DNA of 32,366 bases from Desulfobacteraceae bacterium (GTDB taxonomy: Bacteria; Desulfobacterota; Desulfobacteria; Desulfobacterales; JAABTS01): the NCBI GenBank assembly GCA_011389735.1, contig JAABTS010000060.1, positions 1 through 32,366 on the forward strand, written 5' to 3'. The position numbers and the translations under genes are program-made. Below are positions 24,695 to 32,366 of the stretch, piece by piece. The notes beneath the pieces are model-generated. The model was not told the origin of the DNA. It saw only the letters and a list, made by a program, of their open reading frames with translations, and did not search any database. Within the stretch, counting starts at the first letter, position 1; each line of letters starts with the position of its first letter.

Positions 24695-27600
24695 TCACCG
24701 TTTGCCGGGGTTTGCCGGTTTTCTTTTTTTGCGTAACAGATTTGAGATGACGGTCAACAATTCCTCCCTGTCGATCTTGATGACATAGGCGTCAAACCCC
24801 GCTTCCACGGCGGCCGATTTATCGGCTTCCGAATCCAGGGCCGTGAGCGCCACGGCCGGCGTATCCGCCCACTTCGATTCGCTGCGCGCCGCTTCCATGA
24901 ACCGCCATCCGTTCATGACCGGCATTTCAAGATCCGACACGATCAGGTCGAATTCGGCGTTATTCATGATATCGAGAGCTTGTTTACCGTTTTCGGCCGT
25001 GGTCACCTCATAATGGTCCGATTCCAGGTATCCGCTTACAAGCCGCCTGAAAAAGGATGCGTCTTCGACCAGCAGGATTTTTTTCATTATATCAGGAGGC
25101 GGGGCGAGTTTTCGTCGTTCGGAAAACCATTCCGGTTCCGCCAGCTCGATCAGACGAAAAACATCCAGGAACAAGGTGGTTTTGTTCCGGATAATCGCCG
25201 TCCCCATGAGTCCGTCGGCCATGTAGCTGTCGGTGTTGAGGCTTAGCGGCGCGTCGGCGATATCGATTATTGCGGATATGAGAACGCCGAAAGGCCGTTT
25301 CATGTGTTTGGGCAACAACAGGAACGGTTCCTCGACCGGTTCATAGCCCGACACGTTCATTACTTCGTCCATGACGAGGATCAGGGTGGTGACGCCGTCG
25401 ATGGTGATACAGGTTTTATCTCCTATTTTTTCGATCCGTGATGCCTGGATTCTTTCGATCCGGCGGATCAGGGGGAGCGTGACCGCGAATTGTTCCTGGG
25501 GCCCGCTCTTGAAAAGCAACACGGTTTGATGATCGTCCCGCCGGCCGGTCCGGTCTTCCTGCTGTTCCTGGAGCGTTCTGAACATGATTCCGGCGTGCCG
25601 GGCCACGCCTTCTATATCCAGGATCATCGCCACCCGACCGTCGCCCATAACCGTGGCGCCCGAATAAATCCCCAGGGATTTCATGGCCGAATGCATGGGT
25701 TTGACCACGATTTCTTCGGCGCCTTGCACCGAATCCACGATCAGCCCGTAACGCTGAAGGCCGAACTTGACGACCGCGAAATGCAGGGAGATTGAACCTT
25801 GATCCTGAAACTCGCCGGGAGACTTGTAATAAGAGTCGGTGATTTCCCGTTTTGTTTGTTTGGTGAACGGACGCGGGCGGTTCAATATTTCAGACAACCG
25901 CACCATGGGAAGCAGCCTGTCCCGAAGGCGAAACACTTCCTGGTCTTCGGCCTTTTCGATCCCGGCGTATGCGTCCTCATCGTACAAACATACCAGTTCG
26001 ACCAGATTGACCTGCGGTATCGCGTACTTATGTTCGCCGACCGTCACGATCAGGCAGGGAACTATGGCCAGAGTCAGGGGGAGTCTGAGATGAATTACGG
26101 TTTGCCGGCCGGGCGCCGAATCAATGTCCACGGAACCTCCCAGGGAATCCATGGCGGATTTCACCACGTCCATACCCACGCCGCGCCCCGATACGGCGTT
26201 GACGGATTCGACGGTGGAAAAACCGGGCAGAAACACCAGGGACAGAATATCCTTGTGATCCATGGCCGACAATTCTTCATGGGTTTTCAGCCCCCGTTCC
26301 ACAGCGGCCTGTTTGACCGCCGACGGATCGATTCCCCCGCCGTCGTCCCGGATTCGAATGTTGATCTGTCCCGCTTCGTGATAGGCCTCCACGGCGACAG
26401 AACCGGTTTCCGGTTTTCCCGCCGCATTCCGGATTTGCGGCTCTTCGATCCCGTGGCCGCAACAATTACGAATCAAATGAATCAAAGGGTCCGTCAGCGT
26501 TTCCAGGATGGTTCTGTCCAGTTCCACATCGCTTCCCGATATGGTGATTTCAATAGGTTTGTTCAGCTTTCCGGAAAGATCGCGCACGATTCGCGGGAGT
26601 TTGGCGAAAATGTTTCCGAGCGGCTGCATCCGCGTGCGCATGATAGTTTCCTGAAGCTCAGTGGTGACGATATCCAGACGCTGGGAAACTCCCCTTGAGG
26701 CCGAAGAAGCGTTTTCAGCGATGGTCATTTGCTGGTTGCGCACCAGCACCAGCTCTCCGGCCAGTTCCATCAGCCGGTCCAGGATATCGACCTTTACACG
26801 GACGGTTTCGCCGTGTTCCGAATGATCCGGATGAGTCGCCGGATCTCTATTGATTTTGCCGGCGGCGCCGGCTTCCGGACATGGATCCGAGGGTTTTTTA
26901 TCCAAAAGGTCGCCGGGGCTCCGGCTTTCCGGAACCGGCGCGAATGACGATTTCTCGATCCTGGTGATCCGGTCCCCTTTCAGCCCGGACTGGGACTCTA
27001 TATCTTCCGGCTTGACGTTCGACGCATAAAGGATCAGATAAATCAAAGGAACCGAAGCCGGATCATCTTTCAAGCCGGCGGCGCCGGTTTCGATCCGTGT
27101 TTCCACGACGGCGCCGCGCCTGAGCAAGTTCCGGACCAGAGACACAGGCGTGGTTCCGCTTTTACTTTGATATTCGTGGAGATCGTATTTGAGCAGGTAT
27201 AAATAATCATAGTTCGGGAGGGTCTGGTTCAAGGTGAACTCGTTGACATGAAGCGTGTCGCCGTCCGAATTGGAAACGGCGATCCGGGTCTCCATCTGTT
27301 TCTTTGACCGGGGCGATGATTTCCCTTCGATAATGTCCGCCAGGCGGGTGTGAATGTGGCTGGTGTCGACATCTTCGACGCTTTCCGGATCGTCTAACAG
27401 TCCTTTCAATGTGTCCACTCCCGACAGAAGAACGTCGATATAGCTGTATTCCGGGGAAATATCTCCGGCGCGCATCATTTGAAGCACGGTTTCCATGACA
27501 TGAGCGAGACCGTTGATTTTTCCATACCCCATGAATCCGGATGCGCCCTTGATCGAATGAATCGACCGAAACACCTCCGCAATCAATTCGAGCCGCTTTT

Positions 27601-27715
27601 CGTTCGGACTTTTTTCCAGTTCAAGGAGCCTGGATTCGACTTTGTCGAGATGTTCTCCTGTTTCTACCAGAAACTCGTCAAGCAGTTCGTTGTGCAGTTC
27701 CGGGTTCAATCCCAT
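24695..27715 (-). CDS. cheA: Hybrid chemotaxis histidine kinase CheA with two CheW-like domains and a receiver
   Basis: A 1006-residue cytoplasmic kinase. P1/Hpt (about 1-105) carries phospho-acceptor His53 in IHSIKGASGF. Residues about 150-270 form a P2-like region. Dimerisation helices start near 305 (LDRLMELAGELVLVRN). In the ATPase domain the N-box is HLIRNCCGHGIE near 412 (Gly where many CheA proteins have Asp in NxxDHG), followed by DDGGGID, PGFSTVE and GRGVGMDVV near 510. The first CheW-like domain is about 545-690, the second about 705-850, and a C-terminal receiver is about 880-1000 with Asp near 928 (VSDLEMPVMNG) and Lys in YVIKID. The start codon shares a base with the preceding stop (TAATG). 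The receiver may act as a phosphate sink in the absence of CheY. Confidence 0.95.
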   Translation of the reverse strand: MGLNPELHNELLDEFLVETGEHLDKVESRLLELEKSPNEKRLELIAEVFRSIHSIKGASGFMGYGKINGLAHVMETVLQMMRAGDISPEYSYIDVLLSGVDTLKGLLDDPESVEDVDTSHIHTRLADIIEGKSSPRSKKQMETRIAVSNSDGDTLHVNEFTLNQTLPNYDYLYLLKYDLHEYQSKSGTTPVSLVRNLLRRGAVVETRIETGAAGLKDDPASVPLIYLILYASNVKPEDIESQSGLKGDRITRIEKSSFAPVPESRSPGDLLDKKPSDPCPEAGAAGKINRDPATHPDHSEHGETVRVKVDILDRLMELAGELVLVRNQQMTIAENASSASRGVSQRLDIVTTELQETIMRTRMQPLGNIFAKLPRIVRDLSGKLNKPIEITISGSDVELDRTILETLTDPLIHLIRNCCGHGIEEPQIRNAAGKPETGSVAVEAYHEAGQINIRIRDDGGGIDPSAVKQAAVERGLKTHEELSAMDHKDILSLVFLPGFSTVESVNAVSGRGVGMDVVKSAMDSLGGSVDIDSAPGRQTVIHLRLPLTLAIVPCLIVTVGEHKYAIPQVNLVELVCLYDEDAYAGIEKAEDQEVFRLRDRLLPMVRLSEILNRPRPFTKQTKREITDSYYKSPGEFQDQGSISLHFAVVKFGLQRYGLIVDSVQGAEEIVVKPMHSAMKSLGIYSGATVMGDGRVAMILDIEGVARHAGIMFRTLQEQQEDRTGRRDDHQTVLLFKSGPQEQFAVTLPLIRRIERIQASRIEKIGDKTCITIDGVTTLILVMDEVMNVSGYEPVEEPFLLLPKHMKRPFGVLISAIIDIADAPLSLNTDSYMADGLMGTAIIRNKTTLFLDVFRLIELAEPEWFSERRKLAPPPDIMKKILLVEDASFFRRLVSGYLESDHYEVTTAENGKQALDIMNNAEFDLIVSDLEMPVMNGWRFMEAARSESKWADTPAVALTALDSEADKSAAVEAGFDAYVIKIDREELLTVISNLLRKKRKPANPGKR

Positions 27716-29934
27716 TACATGTCTCCTTTGCAGGTCGGCCGTATGGAATAGATTCGATCCAGACGGGTCATTCGAAAAAAATGATTCAAATCTTCGCCCG
27801 CATTGATGATTTCTAGTTCGGAGGGTTCGCCGGCGAGGGTTTTATCCAGAATCAGGAACGTGCTTAGCCCCACGGAATCGATGTCCTGCACCTTTTCAAA
27901 GTCGAAACGAAATTTAACGCACCCCTCCTCCACAAGTTCCTTCAGCAACGTTCGGAATTTATCCGCCACCGACGCCGTGATATCTCCGCTGGGCCGAATA
28001 TTTTTCCACTCATTTTCTTCAGTGACTTGAAACTGCGTTTCCTGATGAATTTTCACATAGGCGGTCACTTTGTTTCCTTTGTCGTTGAATTCGATTTTTT
28101 TGCTGAACGCATTGATGATGGCATACCCTCGATTTCTGACCTGCCTGGAATTTTTGGGAATCGACATATCCAGCGAGTTGTAGTCGAAACCGCCGCCCTG
28201 GTCGGAAACTTCGATTTTGAACAAATCGCCGGGTAAAATTGAAATCGTGCAGCCTGCAGCTTGATCGGGTTGATTCCGGTTACCGTGTTCCACGGCGTTG
28301 ATCAATAATTCGCGCAGCACCAGTTTGAATTCGGAAAACGTTTCAAAACCGTGTTTTTTTAGGAAACGGCGTGATTCAGCAACCACTCGATCCACCAGAT
28401 GCATTTGCGAAGAGAGGGTAAAAGCGATGGATGCGCCGTTTTCGACTATTTCGAACGTTTGAGGCCGGATATCGATGGATTCACGTTCCATCCGGCGATT
28501 GATCATCGATGCCACGATCGATGCTGAATCACGCATCAACGACGGCCGCCGCCCTTTTCCGCCTGCTCCGATGACAGCGTCGGCGAACCGTAAGTCGACG
28601 AATCGTTCCAGATCGACCGGTTTCCCCAGGCCCATCGGCGATTTCATGTATCGCTGAATCCTGTCCAAATCTTCGATCACGGGAAACATGTCATCCGTCT
28701 TCAACCCTTTCGGATCTTTCAACACGGTTTCAATCAGGGAAAGGTTCAACCCAAACCGTTTTTCCGGGTCGAGAAAATCAACGGCGATCCGGGCCGCGGA
28801 TTCAGGTTCCCGGGCGATAAAAAGGCCCGCTTTGACCAGCATTTCCACAAACTCATGAGCCGCATCTTCATAATCTTCGATAAACCGCTTTTGCATGAGC
28901 AGGACGCAGCAAGGATGGTTTTCCCATAATTCGCCCGACAGGAACATCAGGCTTCCGGCCCCTTCCCGAATCGCTTTCGTCCCCATGGGTTCGGCCACGA
29001 TGAAACCGCATGAATCCGGATTGTTCGACAAAAATTCAGGCATTAGAACCGGCGGCACGACTTCATAAAACACGTCGATGTCCGGTTTTCCCACAGGGCC
29101 CAATTTCAACCCGATCTCCCGTAAAAACATGTCCGCCAGCATATGATGAATCGACAAAATATGCGGCAGGAAAAAGGTTTTCCCCTTGAGAAAATCGTGC
29201 AGGGCTTCCTGATTCGTGCTATCGGCGCTTCTGACGCAAATGCTTCCGTTTTTATGCGCAAACAAGACCAATCGAACAGGAACGTCGGCGCTGAACAGAT
29301 CCATCCCCATCGGAGCGAGTATAAAGGCTGCATCGGCCTCGCCCGATTCCAGGGCGTCCTGAACCGGATTCCAGTTGGGCATGCTCAGGGTTTCCAGTTC
29401 GAAATAACGGGGCGTCCAGGTTCCGTTATCGATAAAATGGCTTAAAACTCCCAATGCAAGGTGGTCGGTGATTTGAATATGGGCCGCTTTGATTCGCTTT
29501 TTCACAGGAGAGCGCTTTGTATGAACGGACCGGCTGTCGGCGCCGTCCGCTGAATGACGCCGGAACGCTTTATCAATGGCGGCCTTGAGTTCTTCGGCGC
29601 CGAAAGGTTTTGTGATAAAGGCGGAAACTCCCGCCAGCTTAGCCTTTTCGGCCTGGCTTCGTTCCCCCTGAGCCGTGGCGATAATAAACGGGACGTTTTT
29701 ATAGGCGTCGTCGGATCGAACAGCCTCCAGAAGTTTGTATCCATCCAGGCCCGGCATGTTCCAGTCGCTGATGATCAAATCGATGTCCGTCCGTTTGCCG
29801 AGTATTTTCAAAGCCGATTCTCCGTCCCCGGCTTCGACGACGGTTGCGTATCCCAGATGTTGAAGCACCTGAATTTCGGCTTTCCGGGTAAATTCGAAAT
29901 CTTCGACCAGCAAAACAGTGACCTGATCATTCAT
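27715..29934 (-). CDS. REC / NrtA-like ligand-binding / RsbW-like kinase / STAS four-domain fusion
   Basis: A 739-residue soluble protein with no signal peptide or membrane helix. Residues 1-125 are a receiver: ED at 11-12, Asp57 in ISDWNMPGLDG, Thr87 and Lys109 in FITKPFG. Residues about 147-400 resemble a nitrate/bicarbonate-type binding protein (AAHIQITDHLALGV, ESGEADAAFILAPMG at 196-210), here cytoplasmic, as in the regulatory domain of NrtC. Residues about 500-635 are an anti-sigma-type HATPase: ELLINAVEHGN near 545, DQGGGFD and RGYAIINAF. Residues about 640-735 are STAS with IDSVGLSTF, Ser687 being the likely phospho-site. The stop shares a base with the cheA start, and the start overlaps the phosphatase gene by 4 nt. 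A kinase fused to its usual substrate is unusual. Confidence 0.88.
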   Translation of the reverse strand: MNDQVTVLLVEDFEFTRKAEIQVLQHLGYATVVEAGDGESALKILGKRTDIDLIISDWNMPGLDGYKLLEAVRSDDAYKNVPFIIATAQGERSQAEKAKLAGVSAFITKPFGAEELKAAIDKAFRRHSADGADSRSVHTKRSPVKKRIKAAHIQITDHLALGVLSHFIDNGTWTPRYFELETLSMPNWNPVQDALESGEADAAFILAPMGMDLFSADVPVRLVLFAHKNGSICVRSADSTNQEALHDFLKGKTFFLPHILSIHHMLADMFLREIGLKLGPVGKPDIDVFYEVVPPVLMPEFLSNNPDSCGFIVAEPMGTKAIREGAGSLMFLSGELWENHPCCVLLMQKRFIEDYEDAAHEFVEMLVKAGLFIAREPESAARIAVDFLDPEKRFGLNLSLIETVLKDPKGLKTDDMFPVIEDLDRIQRYMKSPMGLGKPVDLERFVDLRFADAVIGAGGKGRRPSLMRDSASIVASMINRRMERESIDIRPQTFEIVENGASIAFTLSSQMHLVDRVVAESRRFLKKHGFETFSEFKLVLRELLINAVEHGNRNQPDQAAGCTISILPGDLFKIEVSDQGGGFDYNSLDMSIPKNSRQVRNRGYAIINAFSKKIEFNDKGNKVTAYVKIHQETQFQVTEENEWKNIRPSGDITASVADKFRTLLKELVEEGCVKFRFDFEKVQDIDSVGLSTFLILDKTLAGEPSELEIINAGEDLNHFFRMTRLDRIYSIRPTCKGDM

Positions 29935-31193
29935 CTTTTTTTACCTTCCCCCGATACGCCGGGCGGCCGCTTGCCGGGAATTTCAATCCCTGCAAGCAGC
30001 ATGTCGTCGTTCGGTTTGGCGTCGCAAAAGGCCAGAACATCACTCCACGCCCGCGACACCATCTCCGCCAGAGGCAGGCTGCGGTGCGAGGCCAGGATTC
30101 GTTCAAGACCGTGATCCGATAAAAGTTTCATTCTCTCGTCCGACGTATCCAGCCGTGAAACGCCGGTCACGCCGTCCGTATACAAAAACAAGCGATCACC
30201 CGGATCCAATTCGAATTTAAGCGATTCAAATTCAACCTGGTCGTATATTCCCAGCACCATGCCGTTTGTAGACAGGCTCCGGCGCTCCCCGTCCGGCCCC
30301 CCGGAAAAGTGGATCAGAGGAGGATGTCCAGCAGTTACGATATCCCCGGTCATGGCCTTCAAATCGATACGAAGAAACAGCGCCGTAATCATCCGCTCGT
30401 TCTTTTCGCTTTCCCGAAGATGCCTGTTCAAAAGATAAAATAAGGTCGGTCCGTCATTGGCCTTTCTGGCGTTTTCTTCGAAAAAGGCTTTGATCAAAAT
30501 GGTGTGAAACGATGATCCCAGGTCATGCCCCGCCACATCGGCGACCAAAATGTCATAGCCGTCCCGTCCGCTCTCGATGCCGATGAAATCGCCCCCCAAA
30601 TCCGCAAGAGGCCGGTTTTCCCAGGCGAACGGAATATCGTAATCCTCCGGTGAAACTTCAACCAGCTTGTGGTAAATATCCACGGCGGATTCAAATTGCT
30701 CACTCAGCCGTTCAAGATTCAACTTGTATGTCCGGATATCTCGCGCCGAAACGGTCTCATTATTTCCAAACCCTACGCCGCCATTCGATTTACCGGCGTT
30801 TTCCCTTTCAATATCATGAAATACGGTTTCGATACATTCAAGAAGCTCCTCGCCGGAAAACGGCTTTTCAATATAATCCCTACAACCGCTTTTCAGCAAC
30901 CGCACCACGGTCTCCTTGTTGCCGAAACCAGTCATGGCCACAACCGGTATGGAAACATCCGTCTTCTTCAGAAGACCCGCCAAATCAAGTCCGCTGATTC
31001 CGGGCATCTTGATATCGGTCAGTAGAAGATCCGGACGATTTTCCGTTCCATAACTTTCCTTTATCGTTTCAAACGCTTCAGCGCCGTCCTCCACCGTTGT
31101 AACCGTATAACCGGCCCCTTTCAATATCAGGGCCAGAGACAATTGAGTCCGCTTTTCATCTTCAGCTATCAAAATATGCTTTTTTGCGCTCAT
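29931..31193 (-). CDS. Receiver-PP2C (RsbU/SpoIIE-type) phosphatase response regulator
   Basis: A 420-residue cytoplasmic protein, first gene of the signalling operon. The receiver (1-125) has ED at 11-12, Asp60 in LLTDIKMPGISG, Thr88 and Lys110 in YIEKPF. A helical linker (150-180) leads to a PP2C domain with metal ligands Asp198 (LADLGGDF), Asp219 and Asp224 (VADVAGHD), then AGHPP, LYTDGVTG and Asp396/397 (KPNDDMLLAGIEI). Such phosphatases dephosphorylate a phospho-STAS protein, and the STAS domain of the next gene is the obvious substrate. It overlaps that gene by 4 nt (ATGA). The ATG at 31193 has CAGGGGG upstream. Response-regulator control by CheA is inferred from operon context. Confidence 0.94.
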   Translation of the reverse strand: MSAKKHILIAEDEKRTQLSLALILKGAGYTVTTVEDGAEAFETIKESYGTENRPDLLLTDIKMPGISGLDLAGLLKKTDVSIPVVAMTGFGNKETVVRLLKSGCRDYIEKPFSGEELLECIETVFHDIERENAGKSNGGVGFGNNETVSARDIRTYKLNLERLSEQFESAVDIYHKLVEVSPEDYDIPFAWENRPLADLGGDFIGIESGRDGYDILVADVAGHDLGSSFHTILIKAFFEENARKANDGPTLFYLLNRHLRESEKNERMITALFLRIDLKAMTGDIVTAGHPPLIHFSGGPDGERRSLSTNGMVLGIYDQVEFESLKFELDPGDRLFLYTDGVTGVSRLDTSDERMKLLSDHGLERILASHRSLPLAEMVSRAWSDVLAFCDAKPNDDMLLAGIEIPGKRPPGVSGEGKKR

Positions 31194-31280
31194 GGCCCCC
31201 TGTTAAATCCTTAATTAAAAACAGCGTCGTGAAGCCTCGTTACGGCTTTTATGAAATCCTTCCGGTAAGGCCGTCTGTTA

Positions 31281-31472
31281 CACCCATTCGGGCTTGATTA
31301 TAATTTCGGTCATAATTTCTCGGGTTGCTCCGGAGCCCCAAAGCCGGAGACTGCGCTTCGTAAGTCGCGGGTTACAAACCCGCTCAGAGCAAGAGACCCG
31401 CTCAGAGGGGGTTTGCAACCCCCGGCTTACCCTGGCGCTCTGGCCGATCTTAGAATCAAGCCCCACCCATTC
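31281..31472. mobile_element. 174-bp element, family B (copy 2) with 9-bp target duplication
   Basis: The element is 31290-31463. Its ends GGGCTTGATTATAATTTCGG and CGATCTTAGAATCAAGCCC are imperfect inverted repeats. It is flanked by the exact direct repeat CACCCATTC (31281-31289 and 31464-31472). Inside are GCGGGTTACAAACCCGC and GGGGGTTTGCAACCCCC. No protein is encoded. It lies about 90 bases upstream of the signalling operon, so it may carry or interrupt the promoter region. Confidence 0.82.
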
Positions 31473-31944
31473 CCAGGGTTTCAGAGATATTGAAATCCCC
31501 CGTGAATCGCCTTTACCGGTTTTCGACAATTGAACTCCCGGAAAACTACAGTACGATACATATGAAAAATGCGTGCCGGGAACGCAAAAAATTTCATTAT
31601 TACCGTATTTCCAGCTTTCATGGACGACCAAAGCCGTTTGAGGGAAAACCCGTATATCAATTTACGTTGATCATTTTTTAAGCCATAACGCCGAAAAAAG
31701 CTGTATAATAAGGCATGAAAGTCGAATCAAGATATATTGACGCCTATCAATATCGCTGAATACGGTTTGCCTGATAGGCAGGTTTTCAGAAATTGGAAAG
31801 CCTTACATTAAAGTATTGACAAATCAGCAACAAATAAAGTAGAAGTGTTCAAAAACAAACTGAATGTAGCCGATAAGCTGATAAAAGGTGCAAAAATCGG
31901 TGTGTTCGCCAATTCATGTATTCAGTTTCATAAAGGAGGTGATT
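31473..31944. other. Gene-free stretch before the IS end
   Basis: No convincing gene is seen. A 45-codon open stretch (about 31815-31950) includes KNKLNVADKLIKGAKIGVF and is followed by AAAGGAGGTGATTT, but it lacks a start with a ribosome site and is cut by a family A insertion. It may be a gene remnant. The left end of the transposase-bearing element probably lies here or just beyond, but I cannot place its terminal repeat. Confidence 0.35.
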
Positions 31945-32077
31945 TAATTCGTGGCTGAACGAAAACCTCCTCGCGCTCCAAGGGGATTTGCAATCCCCGT
32001 TTGCCGCGAGAGGGTAGACGCGGGTTGCAAACCCGCTTAGAGCCGTATTTTGAGACTTCTCGTTCAGCTACTAATTC
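31945..32077. mobile_element. 121-bp MITE-like element, family A (copy 2) with 6-bp target duplication
   Basis: The element is 31951-32071, 121 bp, from GTGGCTGAACG to CGTTCAGCTAC, flanked by the direct repeat TAATTC (31945-31950 and 32072-32077). The internal hairpins are the same as in copy 1, and the two copies are nearly identical from CGCGCTCCAAGGGG to CTTCTCGTTCAGC. The conservation suggests recent activity. It is inserted about 115 bases upstream of a transposase gene. Confidence 0.85.
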
Positions 32078-32192
32078 TACGGACTTAAATTGGAACCTAA
32101 TAATTGCAAGCGGCTTCATTTTTTTGTAGATTTTTTTTTAAATCTATGGCATATTAGCCTCAAAAACTTCAACAAAAGGAGGCACGAAAAAC

Positions 32193-32366
32193 ATGAACGA
32201 GGTAAAAGTAGAATTCACGGAAAAAAATCTGACGGGGAATGCTGGGCTTGTTCACTATGGCAAGTTCATCAAAAAGCTCGGCTTGGCGCAGGTTATAGAT
32301 GAGAAAGTGAGCATTAGTCGAGGCGATAACGCTGAATACACTATTTCGGGCGTTATCATTATGATG
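32193..32366 (+). CDS. Transposase N-terminus, IS1380-like (cut by window end)
   Basis: The first 58 codons of a gene that runs off the window. It starts MNEVKVEFTEKNLTGNAGL and continues VHYGKFIKKLGLAQVIDEKV, the layout I associate with the N-terminus of IS1380-type DDE transposases (a short beta stretch, LTxxAGL, then a FxxxLGL helix). The DDE residues are outside the window. The ATG at 32193 has AAAGGAGG ten bases upstream. A T-rich hairpin (TAGATTT...AAATCTA, 32129-32148) precedes it. Too little sequence is present to exclude another DDE family. Confidence 0.6.
   Translation, partial: MNEVKVEFTEKNLTGNAGLVHYGKFIKKLGLAQVIDEKVSISRGDNAEYTISGVIIMM

Noticed and set aside
25799-26698. Long plus-strand open frame (about 299 codons) opposite cheA
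   Set aside because: It lies wholly within the conserved ATPase and CheW-like coding region of cheA, and the product is His/Arg-rich shadow sequence.
31815-31950. 45-codon open frame KNKLNVADKLIKGAKIGVF
   Set aside because: No start codon with a ribosome-binding site, no recognised family, and it is interrupted by a family A insertion. Kept only as a note in the intergenic entry.

Overview
The window looks like a chromosomal segment of a Gram-negative, motile or surface-signalling bacterium, most likely a Desulfobacterota (delta-proteobacterial) anaerobe. This is inferred from the DUF362 ferredoxin-type protein, the DUF5320 protein, the REC-bearing hybrid CheA, the multi-domain chemoreceptors and the dense intergenic palindromic repeats. 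There is no rRNA gene to confirm it. Coding density is moderate. Most gaps longer than 300 bases are filled with small repeat families rather than with genes.

Layout. 115-2654 (+): an AT-rich type II restriction-modification pair, a XamI-like endonuclease and an Eco57I-class adenine methylase overlapping by 4 nt. 2815-5827 (+): an isolated fabD, a DUF362/ferredoxin protein and a small unknown protein. 5828-9700: a repeat-rich stretch with three minus-strand genes (DUF5320 protein, small zinc-ribbon protein, ADP-ribosylglycohydrolase) and one frameshifted remnant. 9700-14819 (+): a PilZ protein with a receiver-like N-terminus, a CorA metal channel, a large MscS-family channel and an orphan HI0074-type nucleotidyltransferase partner. 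14949-31193 (-): a chemosensory and partner-switching locus. 31194-32366: repeats, then the 5' end of a probable IS1380-type transposase running off the window.

Chemosensory locus, in transcription order from 31193 downward: a REC-PP2C (RsbU-like) phosphatase; a REC/cytoplasmic NrtA-like ligand-binding/RsbW-like kinase/STAS four-domain fusion; a hybrid CheA with two CheW-like domains and a receiver; CheW; a secreted NMT1-type solute-binding protein with no transporter; a double-Cache chemoreceptor; CheB; CheR; and, after a repeat-filled gap, a second chemoreceptor carrying three tandem CHASE3-like units of exactly about 160 residues. The first four genes overlap or are separated by 4 nt or less. 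My reading is that CheA phosphorylates the receiver domains of the phosphatase and of the fusion, so that chemoreceptor signals and a cytoplasmic ligand converge on one STAS partner switch. No stand-alone CheY, CheC, CheD, CheX, CheZ, motor gene or sigma factor lies in the window.

Repeats. At least five short non-coding families are present. (A) A 121-bp element with GTGGCTGAACG ends and 6-bp target duplications, twice sitting exactly on a stop codon. (B) A 172-174-bp element with GGGCTTGATT ends, one copy with a 9-bp duplication, that carries the same internal twin-hairpin cassette as family A. (C) Elements of GATCGG/GATAGC hexamers with GGCATCCTTCAT ends, one copy with an 8-bp duplication. 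(D) An AACAGGC palindrome family. (E) Large palindromes rich in TTGAATG heptamers. The shared cassette and the stop-codon positions are the strongest non-coding signals; the four-domain fusion in its operon is the strongest protein-level signal.
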